This document shows positions 15,601 through 21,755 of a DNA stretch of 29,145 nucleotides, in pieces. Within the stretch, counting starts at the first letter, position 1. Every line of letters begins with the position of its first letter. The DNA comes from JAWWAH01 sp033721415 (lineage in GTDB: Bacteria > Patescibacteriota > Minisyncoccia > Spechtbacterales > 2-12-FULL-38-22): the NCBI GenBank assembly GCA_033721415.1, contig JAWWAH010000006.1, positions 1 through 29,145 of the forward strand, in the 5' to 3' direction. Made by a program: the position numbers and the translations under genes. The notes under the pieces were generated by a model that saw only the letters and a program-made list of their open reading frames with translations, was not told the origin of the DNA and searched no databases.

Positions 15601-17241
15601 GGCGATATAACGGCTAATGCATGGGGGACTGAGGGAATAATACTAGACACCGATTCAGCAACATTTACAGATGATTCAACAGCAGGTAGCGGCACTGCGG
15701 CGAGCGCAGTATTTAATTCATTCCAGATACCAACCCTCGCTGCAACAAATAGTAGTGTAACAACAACAGATGCAGCCACATTTTACATAGCCGGAGCCCC
15801 AACAGCAGGCGCAAACCAAACAATAACTAACCCATATGCTTTGTGGGTAGATGCAGGAAGTTCTAGATTTGATGGACGCGTGATAGTAGATGCTACGACA
15901 GGTAGCTCGACTAGTGGTTTATGCTGGAGCGGAAGTGCCGGAAGCGCTCAAATAGAAGATTGTAACGGAGCCCCCACAGACCTTGCTGAGAACTTTGGAA
16001 CAGGTGATGTATCTATAGAAGCAGGGGATATAGTTGTAGTTTCTGGCGAAGCACAAAAAACAAAAGTAGGAGGGTTAAACACTTCTAAAGCATATGTAGA
16101 AAAATCATCAGAACCATATCAGGTAGATGCGATAGGAGTTGTCTCAACTGACCCAAATCAAATTTATGGAACAGACGGCTTATTTGAAAACGAAGACAAT
16201 CCTCGCCCTGTGTCACTTGCAGGACGTGTTCCAGTTAAAGTTACTAATGAAAACGGATCAATAAAAGCAGGGGATTATATAACAACATCTTCAATTCCAG
16301 GAGTTGGAATGAGGGCTTCTGAGGCAGGCAGAGTTATAGGTATAGCTCTAGAAAGCTTTACTGCTACGGAAGAATTTAATCTAGAGGACCCAGTCATAGG
16401 AAATATAATAGTATTTGTGAATCCAACATGGCATGTTCCAGGAGATGTAATTAAAAATATAGCTTCTAATACAGATACTGATTTTGAAACAACAAATAAC
16501 GAAAATCCAACTAGCCTTGAAAATGTATCTTCGAGCATGTTAGCAAATTTGCAAGATTTGTTTAGAGTAGCTGGTATGCGCCTTAAAGATGGGGTAGTAG
16601 CTATGAGAGAATTATTTATAGATAGACTCACAACAAGGGAGCTTGTAATAGATTCCGAGCCACCAACATTTAAGCAAGATAGCTTAGTAGGGGATGGAGT
16701 TCTAAGATTTACAGAAAACAATGAAGAGTACCCCGGAACTAATTACAATAATTATTTAGTCATAGATAAAACCGCTTTAGTAGAATTAGAAGACTCAGAT
16801 GGGATAAAGGCAATTATAACTAACGATAATATTAAAAACAGTTCAAAGGTATTTATAACTCTTAAGGGAGATTACAGCCCAGCAACAAGATACTGGGTGA
16901 ACTGGAATCCAGGAGAATTTTCCATTAACTTTAATTCTATGCCCGAGCAAGATATAGAATTCAGCTGGTGGGTTGTTCAGACAAATCAAGATGAAACAGA
17001 GCAGGCTTCTAATACCGAAAACTCCACCAGCCAAGAGGCGCCAGAAGATGAAAATTTAACCATTTCTAACTCGGATCCAGAAGCTATAATAGAAGATAAT
17101 CCCACAGATGAAGATGTAGAAAACAACACAGAAGAAACAACAACAAGTTTAACGGATACAGGAATAGAATTAAATTCTACTACAGATGAAGAAGAGTATT
17201 CTGCTGGAGACGTAGGGGAGTTAAAGGAATGGAAACAGTAG
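9640..17241 (+). CDS. Giant membrane-anchored fibre-like surface protein with N-terminal helix-turn-helix
   Basis: 2,533 residues. (1) Residues about 22-69: excisionase/MerR-type helix-turn-helix, LSLKEASKISGYHRDYLGQL then FKRGGSWFTTQKELYSYLHR. (2) About 90-160: Pro/Glu-rich linker. (3) About 166-188: one membrane helix preceded by KKR, placing the N-terminus inside and the rest outside. (4) About 250-275: GQIYFDQDDNQLYLYDG, a tail-fibre motif. (5) Ser/Thr/Gly/Asp-rich repeats, including seven tail-fibre-like GNxGIG-xxxP-xxxLxI units (nucleotides 13018-15590) and three TNPYALWVDAG modules. (6) About 1160-1325: lectin-like beta domain with DADWTKNGISV and WTFSIWLRG. (7) About 2114-2271: DLAENFG domain, of the kind found at the C-end of phage fibres. 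(8) Coiled coil, a further beta domain and an acidic tail. Probable adhesin; the DNA-binding-like end is unusual. Flanked by the F1-like operon and surface-glycan/pilus genes. Confidence 0.85.
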   Translation: MIDKNKHNLLNEIANTNRDGKTLSLKEASKISGYHRDYLGQLIRNDKIHGFKRGGSWFTTQKELYSYLHRKKPEHLVQLIDEGAFDNLKSSSENKPKPKIMLAASGDSVAPSAPPEDTSVEEEKIKQVMNANQAEDETQNTPPKREDLRFLERFKKLFTLSKKRNVAALGVGVLAVIMGVVGAFALFFGDNSQQETQTQTESEIISIAGLNLAEINIAERPIKNIIANGFLEINGPVAIRDSSRPDNPQAGQIYFDQDDNQLYLYDGESWVSFFVEGPEFFDEFITSADIAGLATDADIATLTADLDGKVNLNAAPTAIAQDGYINITATVFADAFSGSRGSFSSGDAVVSEELILVDSTDTTSIQPVGINIQSTGAGITTGIDLTDTGIETAIALGDNPISVTGATISASELALLSGRSGTLIDSNNVGDFTITGIRDDFGLELSEAGEAGLIANCNSGELLKWNGTGWQCDIDIDTTGGGSNDTLQTAYNRGNILTTTDDNNILFNLADTTTDSDFIVDLQGTGNVFEVQDAGTGIFTVSDSGSASVNGTFNLALLDCTGNIGGGALTTDGSGNVVCSDDDGGAGSFAPTGAEYVVVSLDGTLTNERALTVNTTNLALTDGGANGNITINTIQDIDTTATPTFATLTLGDDGTPTQGSLILHDNTGANTFTGTLQTAANLTADRTYTLPDTDGEISLLGQVIENGELQNSSITVTAGNGLANGGSVALGGSTTLDITSGNGGIVVNADDITLTLATASDGLSATTSSGSGLEVLGSGLTLLQGCANSEVLKWNETSDTWECAGDAGGSNAFETINTPSGTNPVADSTTDTLNFTVTGTNLTITGEEATDTLDFDIDESVLAGAGLAVNGDALDVSAGNGIQIDTDAVALGALTANWNQTGAFDIVLNNSSSELQILDSDGTHSVTLDVGNLTSNATYQFVDPSGGAGTYDICTTDGNCTGAGGAAPSDAEYLVLAADADLTAERIFNPGTSLSFTDNGAGSNYDLDTIQDIRTTATPTFATLTLGDDGTPTQGSLILHDNTGANTFTGTLQTVANLSASRTYTLPDEDGTVCTTGSVCSGYQASGSYFEQGGNSFGALAQLGTTDSNDLAILANSTEVARFGTNGNFGIGTSAPGEGLTVGGGSSALVEDGFFTTPFGGFGRYENYLTHSEELDDADWTKNGISVTPGVVTSPDSLNTADAMVDDLTGGGSLEQVETSATDSQDWTFSIWLRGTGSQDVSIEIEDDGTPGTTTNNVTLSTSWRRYSVTHTTTAGTTQITARINHTSTASDTIYGWGAQLERKSTAGVYAQTETSTITTTGRGFIARSNGPHIFTDGNVGIGTINPNYSLHINDTSPILKLEDNVSATASSILSLDTNAKDWQIRSVAPSGNFLIRNDTNSLDAITITPTGSVGIGIGSPNGLLDISKSLSGATSNVGKYLSISSSEFTDNNTSSSGTSTRMAFNSIAQPTLSAVNTNVTTTDVATFYIADAPAEGTNQTITNPYALWIDAGDTRLDGGLTVANELNANGNVFLGDGSADQITISAVVQGSNALVFDGSTPDANRTTLSVVNPSTLRTVTIPDASGTICLEDAANCGFATVASGTGSAFTDGSIVFSDSNGDLTEDNSNLFWDNSNNFLGIGINAPASRLEINGDITANAWGTQGIIFDTDSATFTDDSTATLGTAASAVFNSFQIPTLASSNTNVTTTDASTVYIAGAPTAGANQTITNPYALWVDAGNARFDGNIGVSVSTPSAKLDILQASTSTTADTLRGQLITVNDTGAVASGTDITYGSRINVTRTGATGGTIDTYGQYIDITGDNAGAGTHTATGLYVDVSNSNADNQNAAIFNGNVGIGVDPSGNDFQIHQGSVSNVFIGEGGTLTTDDWIELKSPGSNADPQLVIHENNEDAGIEITSSSGTWDSFIRFTDDGSNVWTIGRHDPDAGPDPFKISFNSDFGTNDYFTVLTDGNIGIGATAPSSHLEIDGDITANAWGTEGIILDTDSATFTDDSTAGSGTAASAVFNSFQIPTLAATNSSVTTTDAATFYIAGAPTAGANQTITNPYALWVDAGSSRFDGRVIVDATTGSSTSGLCWSGSAGSAQIEDCNGAPTDLAENFGTGDVSIEAGDIVVVSGEAQKTKVGGLNTSKAYVEKSSEPYQVDAIGVVSTDPNQIYGTDGLFENEDNPRPVSLAGRVPVKVTNENGSIKAGDYITTSSIPGVGMRASEAGRVIGIALESFTATEEFNLEDPVIGNIIVFVNPTWHVPGDVIKNIASNTDTDFETTNNENPTSLENVSSSMLANLQDLFRVAGMRLKDGVVAMRELFIDRLTTRELVIDSEPPTFKQDSLVGDGVLRFTENNEEYPGTNYNNYLVIDKTALVELEDSDGIKAIITNDNIKNSSKVFITLKGDYSPATRYWVNWNPGEFSINFNSMPEQDIEFSWWVVQTNQDETEQASNTENSTSQEAPEDENLTISNSDPEAIIEDNPTDEDVENNTEETTTSLTDTGIELNSTTDEEEYSAGDVGELKEWKQ
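11554..11674 (+). repeat. 121-bp perfect direct repeat, copy 1
   Basis: Identical base for base to 12682-12802, 1,128 bases away and in the same reading frame. It encodes TPTFATLTLGDDGTPTQGSL and the following HDNTGANTFTGTLQT, one structural unit of the fibre. Sequences on both sides have diverged. Confidence 0.95.
12682..12802 (+). repeat. 121-bp perfect direct repeat, copy 2
   Basis: Second copy of the block at 11554-11674. Identity at every synonymous position next to diverged flanks points to recent duplication or gene conversion; recombination between copies would delete 376 residues in frame. Confidence 0.95.
14590..14877 (+). repeat. 96-residue fibre module, copy A
   Basis: Encodes an ungapped 96-residue unit running from LEINGDITANAWGT to TNPYALWVDAGNARFDG. 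It aligns without gaps to 15589-15876, exactly 999 bases downstream. A shorter related stretch at 14071-14196 (TNPYALWIDAGDTRLDG) is a third, more distant copy. Confidence 0.9.
15589..15876 (+). repeat. 96-residue fibre module, copy B
   Basis: Partner of the module at 14590-14877: same start (LEIDGDITANAWGT) and end (YALWVDAGSSRFDG), with scattered substitutions, mostly conservative. The regular in-frame spacing suggests growth of the fibre by unit duplication. Confidence 0.9.
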
Positions 17242-17342
17242 CAAACATGGCTTTAGCGCATAGCCCATAAAAGGCTGTGTGGTTAAATAAATTGGTATAT
17301 AAAGTGTGTTAAAATAATAAAGTATTAAAAACAAAAAATAAC

Positions 17343-19850
17343 ATGATATCTAAACTATCTAACAAAAATAAAATTTCCAAAGAAGAGAGAAAACACAGAG
17401 AAGAAGGAGACTCACCTCGGCTATTTGGTTCATCTTCCCCTTGGACCTTGGATAAGGTGGCCTTTTATGCTTTCCTCTTTTTAATGCCAATTTTCTTTTT
17501 ACCAGTTACCCTCTCACCAGTAATGCTTAATAAGCAGCTTTTTGCAGGTGTTATTTTACTCGGACTTTTTGTGTACGCTCTTTCTCGCTTTTTAGCTTCG
17601 GGTAGAATTAATCTTCCTAACAAGATGGCTCTTGGAACAGTTACAGCCCTCTTTTCTGTAGTGCTTTTGTCAGCAGTTTTTTCAATAGAGAGGAGTGTAA
17701 GCTTTATTAGCTTTAGCGTAGATTCTATTTTCTGGGTTGGCATGTATATTTTAGCATTTTTACTTGCCGTGAATATCTTACGAGACAGAGCATCTGTTGT
17801 GATGTCTTTTGTATCTCTTAGTGCAGGCATAGGGGCTTTAAGTATATTTTCGTTGATTCAGTTTTCTGGGATTTATATTTTTCCTTTCGACTTTGCACAA
17901 TCAGTAACATTTAATCCAGTAGGCACTGTGTTTGCTGTAGGCTTTATAGTAGCAGCTGGAATGGCGGCTATCTTGGGATATGTTGCTTTAGCAAATCCTA
18001 AAAACAGATTGATAAAATATATAATCTGGGCTCTTGCTAGCATATATGTGCTTTTAGTTTTTCAAATCAACCTAATGTCTATTTGGATTTCCCTTGCCAT
18101 TGCTTTTGTTGTTATTTCAATAGTTGTGGGTATGGATAAAATGAAAGGAGCCAAAGCTTCTACTTTAGACTTAAGACCACTACTAATACCATTTTTTGTG
18201 ATAATCATAGCTCTGTTAGCAGTTTTCATTAATCCTGTTATACCGTCATTTATTAATGTTCCAGCTGAGATTGGGCCTACTTTTTCTGGGACTCTAGATA
18301 TTGTAAAAGGGTCCTTGGATGGTGTGCGTGCTCTGTACGGAACGGGACCCGGAACATTTCCTTATGACTTTGCCCAACATCGTCCACTCGAAATAAACCA
18401 AACTAATTTTTGGGGCGTTCAGTTTGATCAAGGGCAATCAGTCTTTTTAACACATCTTGCAACTTGGGGATTATTGGGATCTTTAGCACTGTTGTCTACT
18501 TTGAGCGTATTCATTTTTACATTGTTTAAGGGTGTCTTAGGTAAAAAGAGTACAAGAGACGACTCTTTAAGAGGTATTATTCTTGGCTCTCTAGGTATTG
18601 TGGTTCTTTTGGCGGTGAGTATATTTATATATAGAGGTAATGTTGTAATGTATACCATGTTGTTTTCTGCTGCGGGTATTGGTACAGCTGGTATCTTTGT
18701 TTTGAGTCCTGAAAAATCAAAGGAGTTGAATACAGCTGAGTCTCCTAGAGCTATGCTGTTTAGTTCCCTTGCTGCTATAGTGCTGGTAAGCTTTTCCTTG
18801 GGAGGGTTTTACTTTTTAGGTCAGAAATATGTAGCAGATGTTTATCTTGCTAAAGGGGTAAATGAATTTACCAACTCACAAGATTTAGAATCTGCTCTTG
18901 GGTACTTAAATAGTGCGATAAGAACCAATCCTAAAAATGAAAGAGCATTGAGGATTACCGCACAGGCTTTATCTTTACGCCTAACAAACATAGCTACGAA
19001 TGATGATATTCAACAAGAACAAGCAAACCAATTATTCAGGCAAACTCTTCAGAGCGCTGTAAGCATAGCCACAGAGGCAACAACTGTAAATCCTCATAAT
19101 GTACAAAATTGGACACAACTAGGCCGACTCTATGAGCAAGTTATAGGTATTGCTAGTGGTGCGGAACAACTTGCTGTGGATGCTTATGGGGATGCACTTA
19201 AGTTTGATCCCAAAAACCCCTCACTTCCTTTAGCTCAGGCAAGGGCTTATATAGCGGGCGCTGATGCATCCCAATCCTTGTTGGCTAACTTGAATCAGAT
19301 CGAAGATGTAGATAGAGAAAAACTACAAGAAGAGCTAATTATTCAAAGAAAAGATTATCTCGATAAGGCTATAGAGAGGATTAATTTTTCTATAGAACTA
19401 AAAAGCAATTATTCAGAAGCTCGATTCTTGCTTGCAAATGCATATAGCAGGCTAGGTGAGCTAGATAAGGCAATTGAAGAAACAGAAACTGTTGCGGAGT
19501 TAAATCCAAGCGATCCAAATGTAGCATTTCAACTTGGACTACTATATTATCAGGATGAAAGTTATAATCTAGCTAAGGATGCGTTGGAATATTCTCTAAC
19601 TCTTGCAAATGGTGAATTTGCAAACGCACGTTATTATCTTGGATTGGCATATTTCGAACTCGGCGATAGACAGTTAGCAATAGAGCAATTTGAAACTCTG
19701 GAAAAAGATAATCCAGATAACATGTTAATTACTAGAATACTGAATAACCTTGTAAATGGTAGAGACCCTCTTGTTGAAGTTCAAGAACCACAAAGCGAAC
19801 CGCCAGTCAGTGATGATGGTGGGGCAGGAGAGCCCGTAATAGGGGAATAG
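17343..19850 (+). CDS. O-antigen ligase/polymerase-like membrane protein with C-terminal TPR domain
   Basis: 835 residues. A polar N-terminus is followed by about 12 hydrophobic segments (about residues 38-500). The largest non-membrane loop contains GTGPGTFPYDFAQHRP, then NFWGVQFDQGQSVFLTHLATWGLLG, which resembles the catalytic loop of the Wzy/WaaL/PglL (Wzy_C) superfamily, where a His-containing motif precedes (E)xGxxG. The C-terminal 330 residues are helical TPRs, for example YSEARFLLANAYSRLGELDK and FANARYYLGLAYFELGDRQL, ending in a Pro/Glu-rich acidic tail. Members transfer or polymerise lipid-linked glycans outside the membrane; some glycosylate pilins. Lying between a Ser/Thr-rich fibre and pilin genes, a protein-glycosylating role is plausible but unproven. 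Substrate unknown. Confidence 0.75.
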   Translation: MISKLSNKNKISKEERKHREEGDSPRLFGSSSPWTLDKVAFYAFLFLMPIFFLPVTLSPVMLNKQLFAGVILLGLFVYALSRFLASGRINLPNKMALGTVTALFSVVLLSAVFSIERSVSFISFSVDSIFWVGMYILAFLLAVNILRDRASVVMSFVSLSAGIGALSIFSLIQFSGIYIFPFDFAQSVTFNPVGTVFAVGFIVAAGMAAILGYVALANPKNRLIKYIIWALASIYVLLVFQINLMSIWISLAIAFVVISIVVGMDKMKGAKASTLDLRPLLIPFFVIIIALLAVFINPVIPSFINVPAEIGPTFSGTLDIVKGSLDGVRALYGTGPGTFPYDFAQHRPLEINQTNFWGVQFDQGQSVFLTHLATWGLLGSLALLSTLSVFIFTLFKGVLGKKSTRDDSLRGIILGSLGIVVLLAVSIFIYRGNVVMYTMLFSAAGIGTAGIFVLSPEKSKELNTAESPRAMLFSSLAAIVLVSFSLGGFYFLGQKYVADVYLAKGVNEFTNSQDLESALGYLNSAIRTNPKNERALRITAQALSLRLTNIATNDDIQQEQANQLFRQTLQSAVSIATEATTVNPHNVQNWTQLGRLYEQVIGIASGAEQLAVDAYGDALKFDPKNPSLPLAQARAYIAGADASQSLLANLNQIEDVDREKLQEELIIQRKDYLDKAIERINFSIELKSNYSEARFLLANAYSRLGELDKAIEETETVAELNPSDPNVAFQLGLLYYQDESYNLAKDALEYSLTLANGEFANARYYLGLAYFELGDRQLAIEQFETLEKDNPDNMLITRILNNLVNGRDPLVEVQEPQSEPPVSDDGGAGEPVIGE

Positions 19851-19851
19851 A

Positions 19852-19887
19852 AATAAAAAATATCCGGGATCCCGGATATTTTTTATT
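19852..19887 (+). terminator. Perfect 36-base palindromic terminator
   Basis: A perfect palindrome centred on CCGGGATCCCGG, flanked by A6 and T6, starting one base after the stop of the O-antigen-ligase-like gene. It can act in both directions and separates that gene from the histidine kinase. Confidence 0.9.
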
Positions 19888-19956
19888 CCACAGCTTCTCG
19901 GTACGCTTTTATAGGCTTTTTTGCTACAATGCATAGTGTATACTTAATTAATATAT

Positions 19957-20919
19957 ATGCTAGAAAAGGATAAAATATTTACTAAAATACGTAGATTAAT
20001 TTTGGGCGAGGGTTGTGTGCAGTACAACCTTAAAGCTTGGGAGTGCCCTAATTTTTTGTTTATAGTGATGGGTATAATCACTGTTATTGGAATAGTAGCG
20101 ACATTTTTTATAGGACAAAGAATATCAAATCCTGACATTTTTGTACCAGCAGTATTTTTTGTGGCATTATCAATATTTGTTCCTGGTGTTGTTATAGTTC
20201 AAAGTTTTGAACGGATGGCAAACGCCAATAAAATTAAGAGCGAATTCATGGGTATTGTGTCTCATCAACTACGTTCACCACTTTCTGCAATGAAGTGGGT
20301 TTTAAATATGTTGATGGGTGGCCACGTGGGAGAAGATAAAAAAGATGAGTATTTAAATATATTAGAGGAAAATAACGAACACATGATAACTCTAGTTAAC
20401 GATTTGTTAAATGTATCAAGAATTGACAGAGGAGAATTAAAGCTTGAAGAAGACAAAATTGATTTGAAACACATGGTTGAAGTATTAGTGGAATCAATTC
20501 AACCACTTGCACGAGAAAAAAAAATAGAACTTAAGTTGGATATATCTGTACCGAAGGGGAGCTCTGTTTTAGGTGATGAAGTTTACATTAATATGGCAAC
20601 CACAAATTTTGTGGATAATGCTATACGATATTCTCCAGAGAATTCAACAATAAACATAAGGTTATACAATAAGGACTCACGAATACGTTATGAGGTTAAA
20701 GACCGCGGCAGGGGAATACCTGAAGAAGACAAAAAGCTTATCTTTAATAAGTTTTTTAGAGCAAGGAATATTGCAAAAAAATCAGAGAAAGGAACAGGTC
20801 TAGGTCTTTTTATTGCTAAAGCAGCAATCGAACAGATGGGGGGTGAAATAGGTTTTAAGTCGAAGGAGAATAAAGGGACTACTTTTTGGTATGAATTACC
20901 TCTAGCTAAAAAAGACTAA
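19957..20919 (+). CDS. Membrane sensor histidine kinase without a recognisable sensor domain
   Basis: 320 residues. Two membrane helices (about 32-52 and 61-82) with only about eight residues between them leave no room for an extracellular sensor. Then come the H-box SHQLRSPLSAMKW (phospho-acceptor His103), N-box NFVDNAIRYSPE, G1 DRGRGIPEED, F-box FNKFFRA and G2 GTGLGLFIAKAAIEQMGG, a complete HATPase. There is no PAS, HAMP or receiver. It probably senses the membrane, a partner protein, or nothing external. It precedes two receiver-only regulators and the pilus genes, so its phosphate likely goes to them to control pilus assembly or movement. Translation starts at ATG 19957 in an AT-rich leader without a clear Shine-Dalgarno. 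Confidence 0.95.
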   Translation: MLEKDKIFTKIRRLILGEGCVQYNLKAWECPNFLFIVMGIITVIGIVATFFIGQRISNPDIFVPAVFFVALSIFVPGVVIVQSFERMANANKIKSEFMGIVSHQLRSPLSAMKWVLNMLMGGHVGEDKKDEYLNILEENNEHMITLVNDLLNVSRIDRGELKLEEDKIDLKHMVEVLVESIQPLAREKKIELKLDISVPKGSSVLGDEVYINMATTNFVDNAIRYSPENSTINIRLYNKDSRIRYEVKDRGRGIPEEDKKLIFNKFFRARNIAKKSEKGTGLGLFIAKAAIEQMGGEIGFKSKENKGTTFWYELPLAKKD

Positions 20920-20961
20920 AAATTATAAATTAAAAATATCTTTATTAATAAAATAAAAAAC

Positions 20962-21333
20962 ATGTCAAAAAAAATACTATTTATAGAAGATGAACCCGCT
21001 TTACAGGAAACTCTAACAACCATGCTAAAGAGTGGGGGGTATGAAGTTGTAAGTGCTCTGGATGGCGAAAAAGGGATTGAGTTTGCCGAAAAAGAAAAAC
21101 CAGATTTAATAGTGCTTGATTTGGTTTTACCCAAAAAAGATGGATTTGTAATCTTAGAGCACCTTAAAGACAATGAAGAAACTAAAAATATAGATGTTAT
21201 TGTTTTAACAAATCTAGAAGGTGCTTATGATATAGAGCGTGCTCTTAACTTAGGAGCAATGACATATCTAGTTAAAACAAACCACACGCCAGAAGATATC
21301 CTAAAAAAAATAAATAAAAAATTTGAGACCTAG
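20962..21333 (+). CDS. Receiver-only response regulator, copy 1
   Basis: 123 residues, one CheY-type receiver and no output domain. Acidic pocket residues are in FIEDEP near the N-terminus; the phospho-acceptor Asp is in LIVLDLVLPKKDG (about residue 53); the conserved Thr is in VIVLTNLE and the Lys in TYLVKTNHTPEDI. With no DNA-binding part it should act by protein contact, like PilG/PilH or CheY. It lies 42 bases after the kinase and is paralogous to the next gene, with which it shares a 55-bp identical stretch. Probable phosphate acceptor from the upstream kinase. Confidence 0.95.
   Translation: MSKKILFIEDEPALQETLTTMLKSGGYEVVSALDGEKGIEFAEKEKPDLIVLDLVLPKKDGFVILEHLKDNEETKNIDVIVLTNLEGAYDIERALNLGAMTYLVKTNHTPEDILKKINKKFET
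21233..21287 (+). repeat. 55-bp identical block shared by the two response regulators, copy 1
   Basis: Identical to 21649-21703, 416 bases downstream. It encodes ERALNLGAMTYLVKTNH, around beta-5 and the Lys of the receiver. The rest of the two genes differs at many synonymous sites, so this stretch has been kept alike by gene conversion or recent recombination. Confidence 0.9.
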
Positions 21334-21371
21334 ATGTTGTGTAAGTTTAACTATAAGTATTAATTTAAAAT

Positions 21372-21755
21372 ATGAAAATTATGAAAAAAATTTTATTCAT
21401 AGACGATGATCCCGTGTTGCAAGAAACACTTGCAACTCTTTTGGGTCAAAACAATTACGAACTCATAAGTGCTTTAAATGGTGAACAGGGATTGTTAGTA
21501 GCTAAAAATCAAGATCCGGATCTTATAATTCTGGACTTGGTCTTACCAAAAAAAGATGGGTTTGTAGTTCTTGAGGAGTTAAAGAGTGATGACGAGACAA
21601 AGGATAAGCAAGTAATGGTTCTTACGAATCTAGACGAAGCTAAAGACGTAGAGCGTGCTCTTAACTTAGGAGCAATGACATATCTAGTTAAAACAAACCA
21701 CACTTCGGAGGACATATTAAATAAAGTCAACAAGATATTTAAAAAAACGGTGTAA
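21372..21755 (+). CDS. Receiver-only response regulator, copy 2
   Basis: 127 residues, a second single-domain receiver: FIDDDP acidic pocket, LIILDLVLPKKDG with the phospho-acceptor Asp, VMVLTNLDEA with the Thr, and TYLVKTNHTSEDI with the Lys. A start at ATG 21381 is equally possible and would make the N-terminus match copy 1 more closely (MKKILFIDDDP). It ends at the base before the pilB start, so it is tied tightly to pilus expression. Divergence from copy 1 in the central helices suggests a different partner. Confidence 0.95.
   Translation: MKIMKKILFIDDDPVLQETLATLLGQNNYELISALNGEQGLLVAKNQDPDLIILDLVLPKKDGFVVLEELKSDDETKDKQVMVLTNLDEAKDVERALNLGAMTYLVKTNHTSEDILNKVNKIFKKTV
21649..21703 (+). repeat. 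55-bp identical block shared by the two response regulators, copy 2
   Basis: Partner of 21233-21287, at the same place within the second receiver gene. Confidence 0.9.

Noticed and set aside
17242..17342. Promoter for the O-antigen-ligase-like gene (TTGGTA ... TAAAAT).
   Set aside because: Spacing between plausible boxes is 12 bases, too short for a sigma-70-type promoter; alternatives are weak AT-rich matches.
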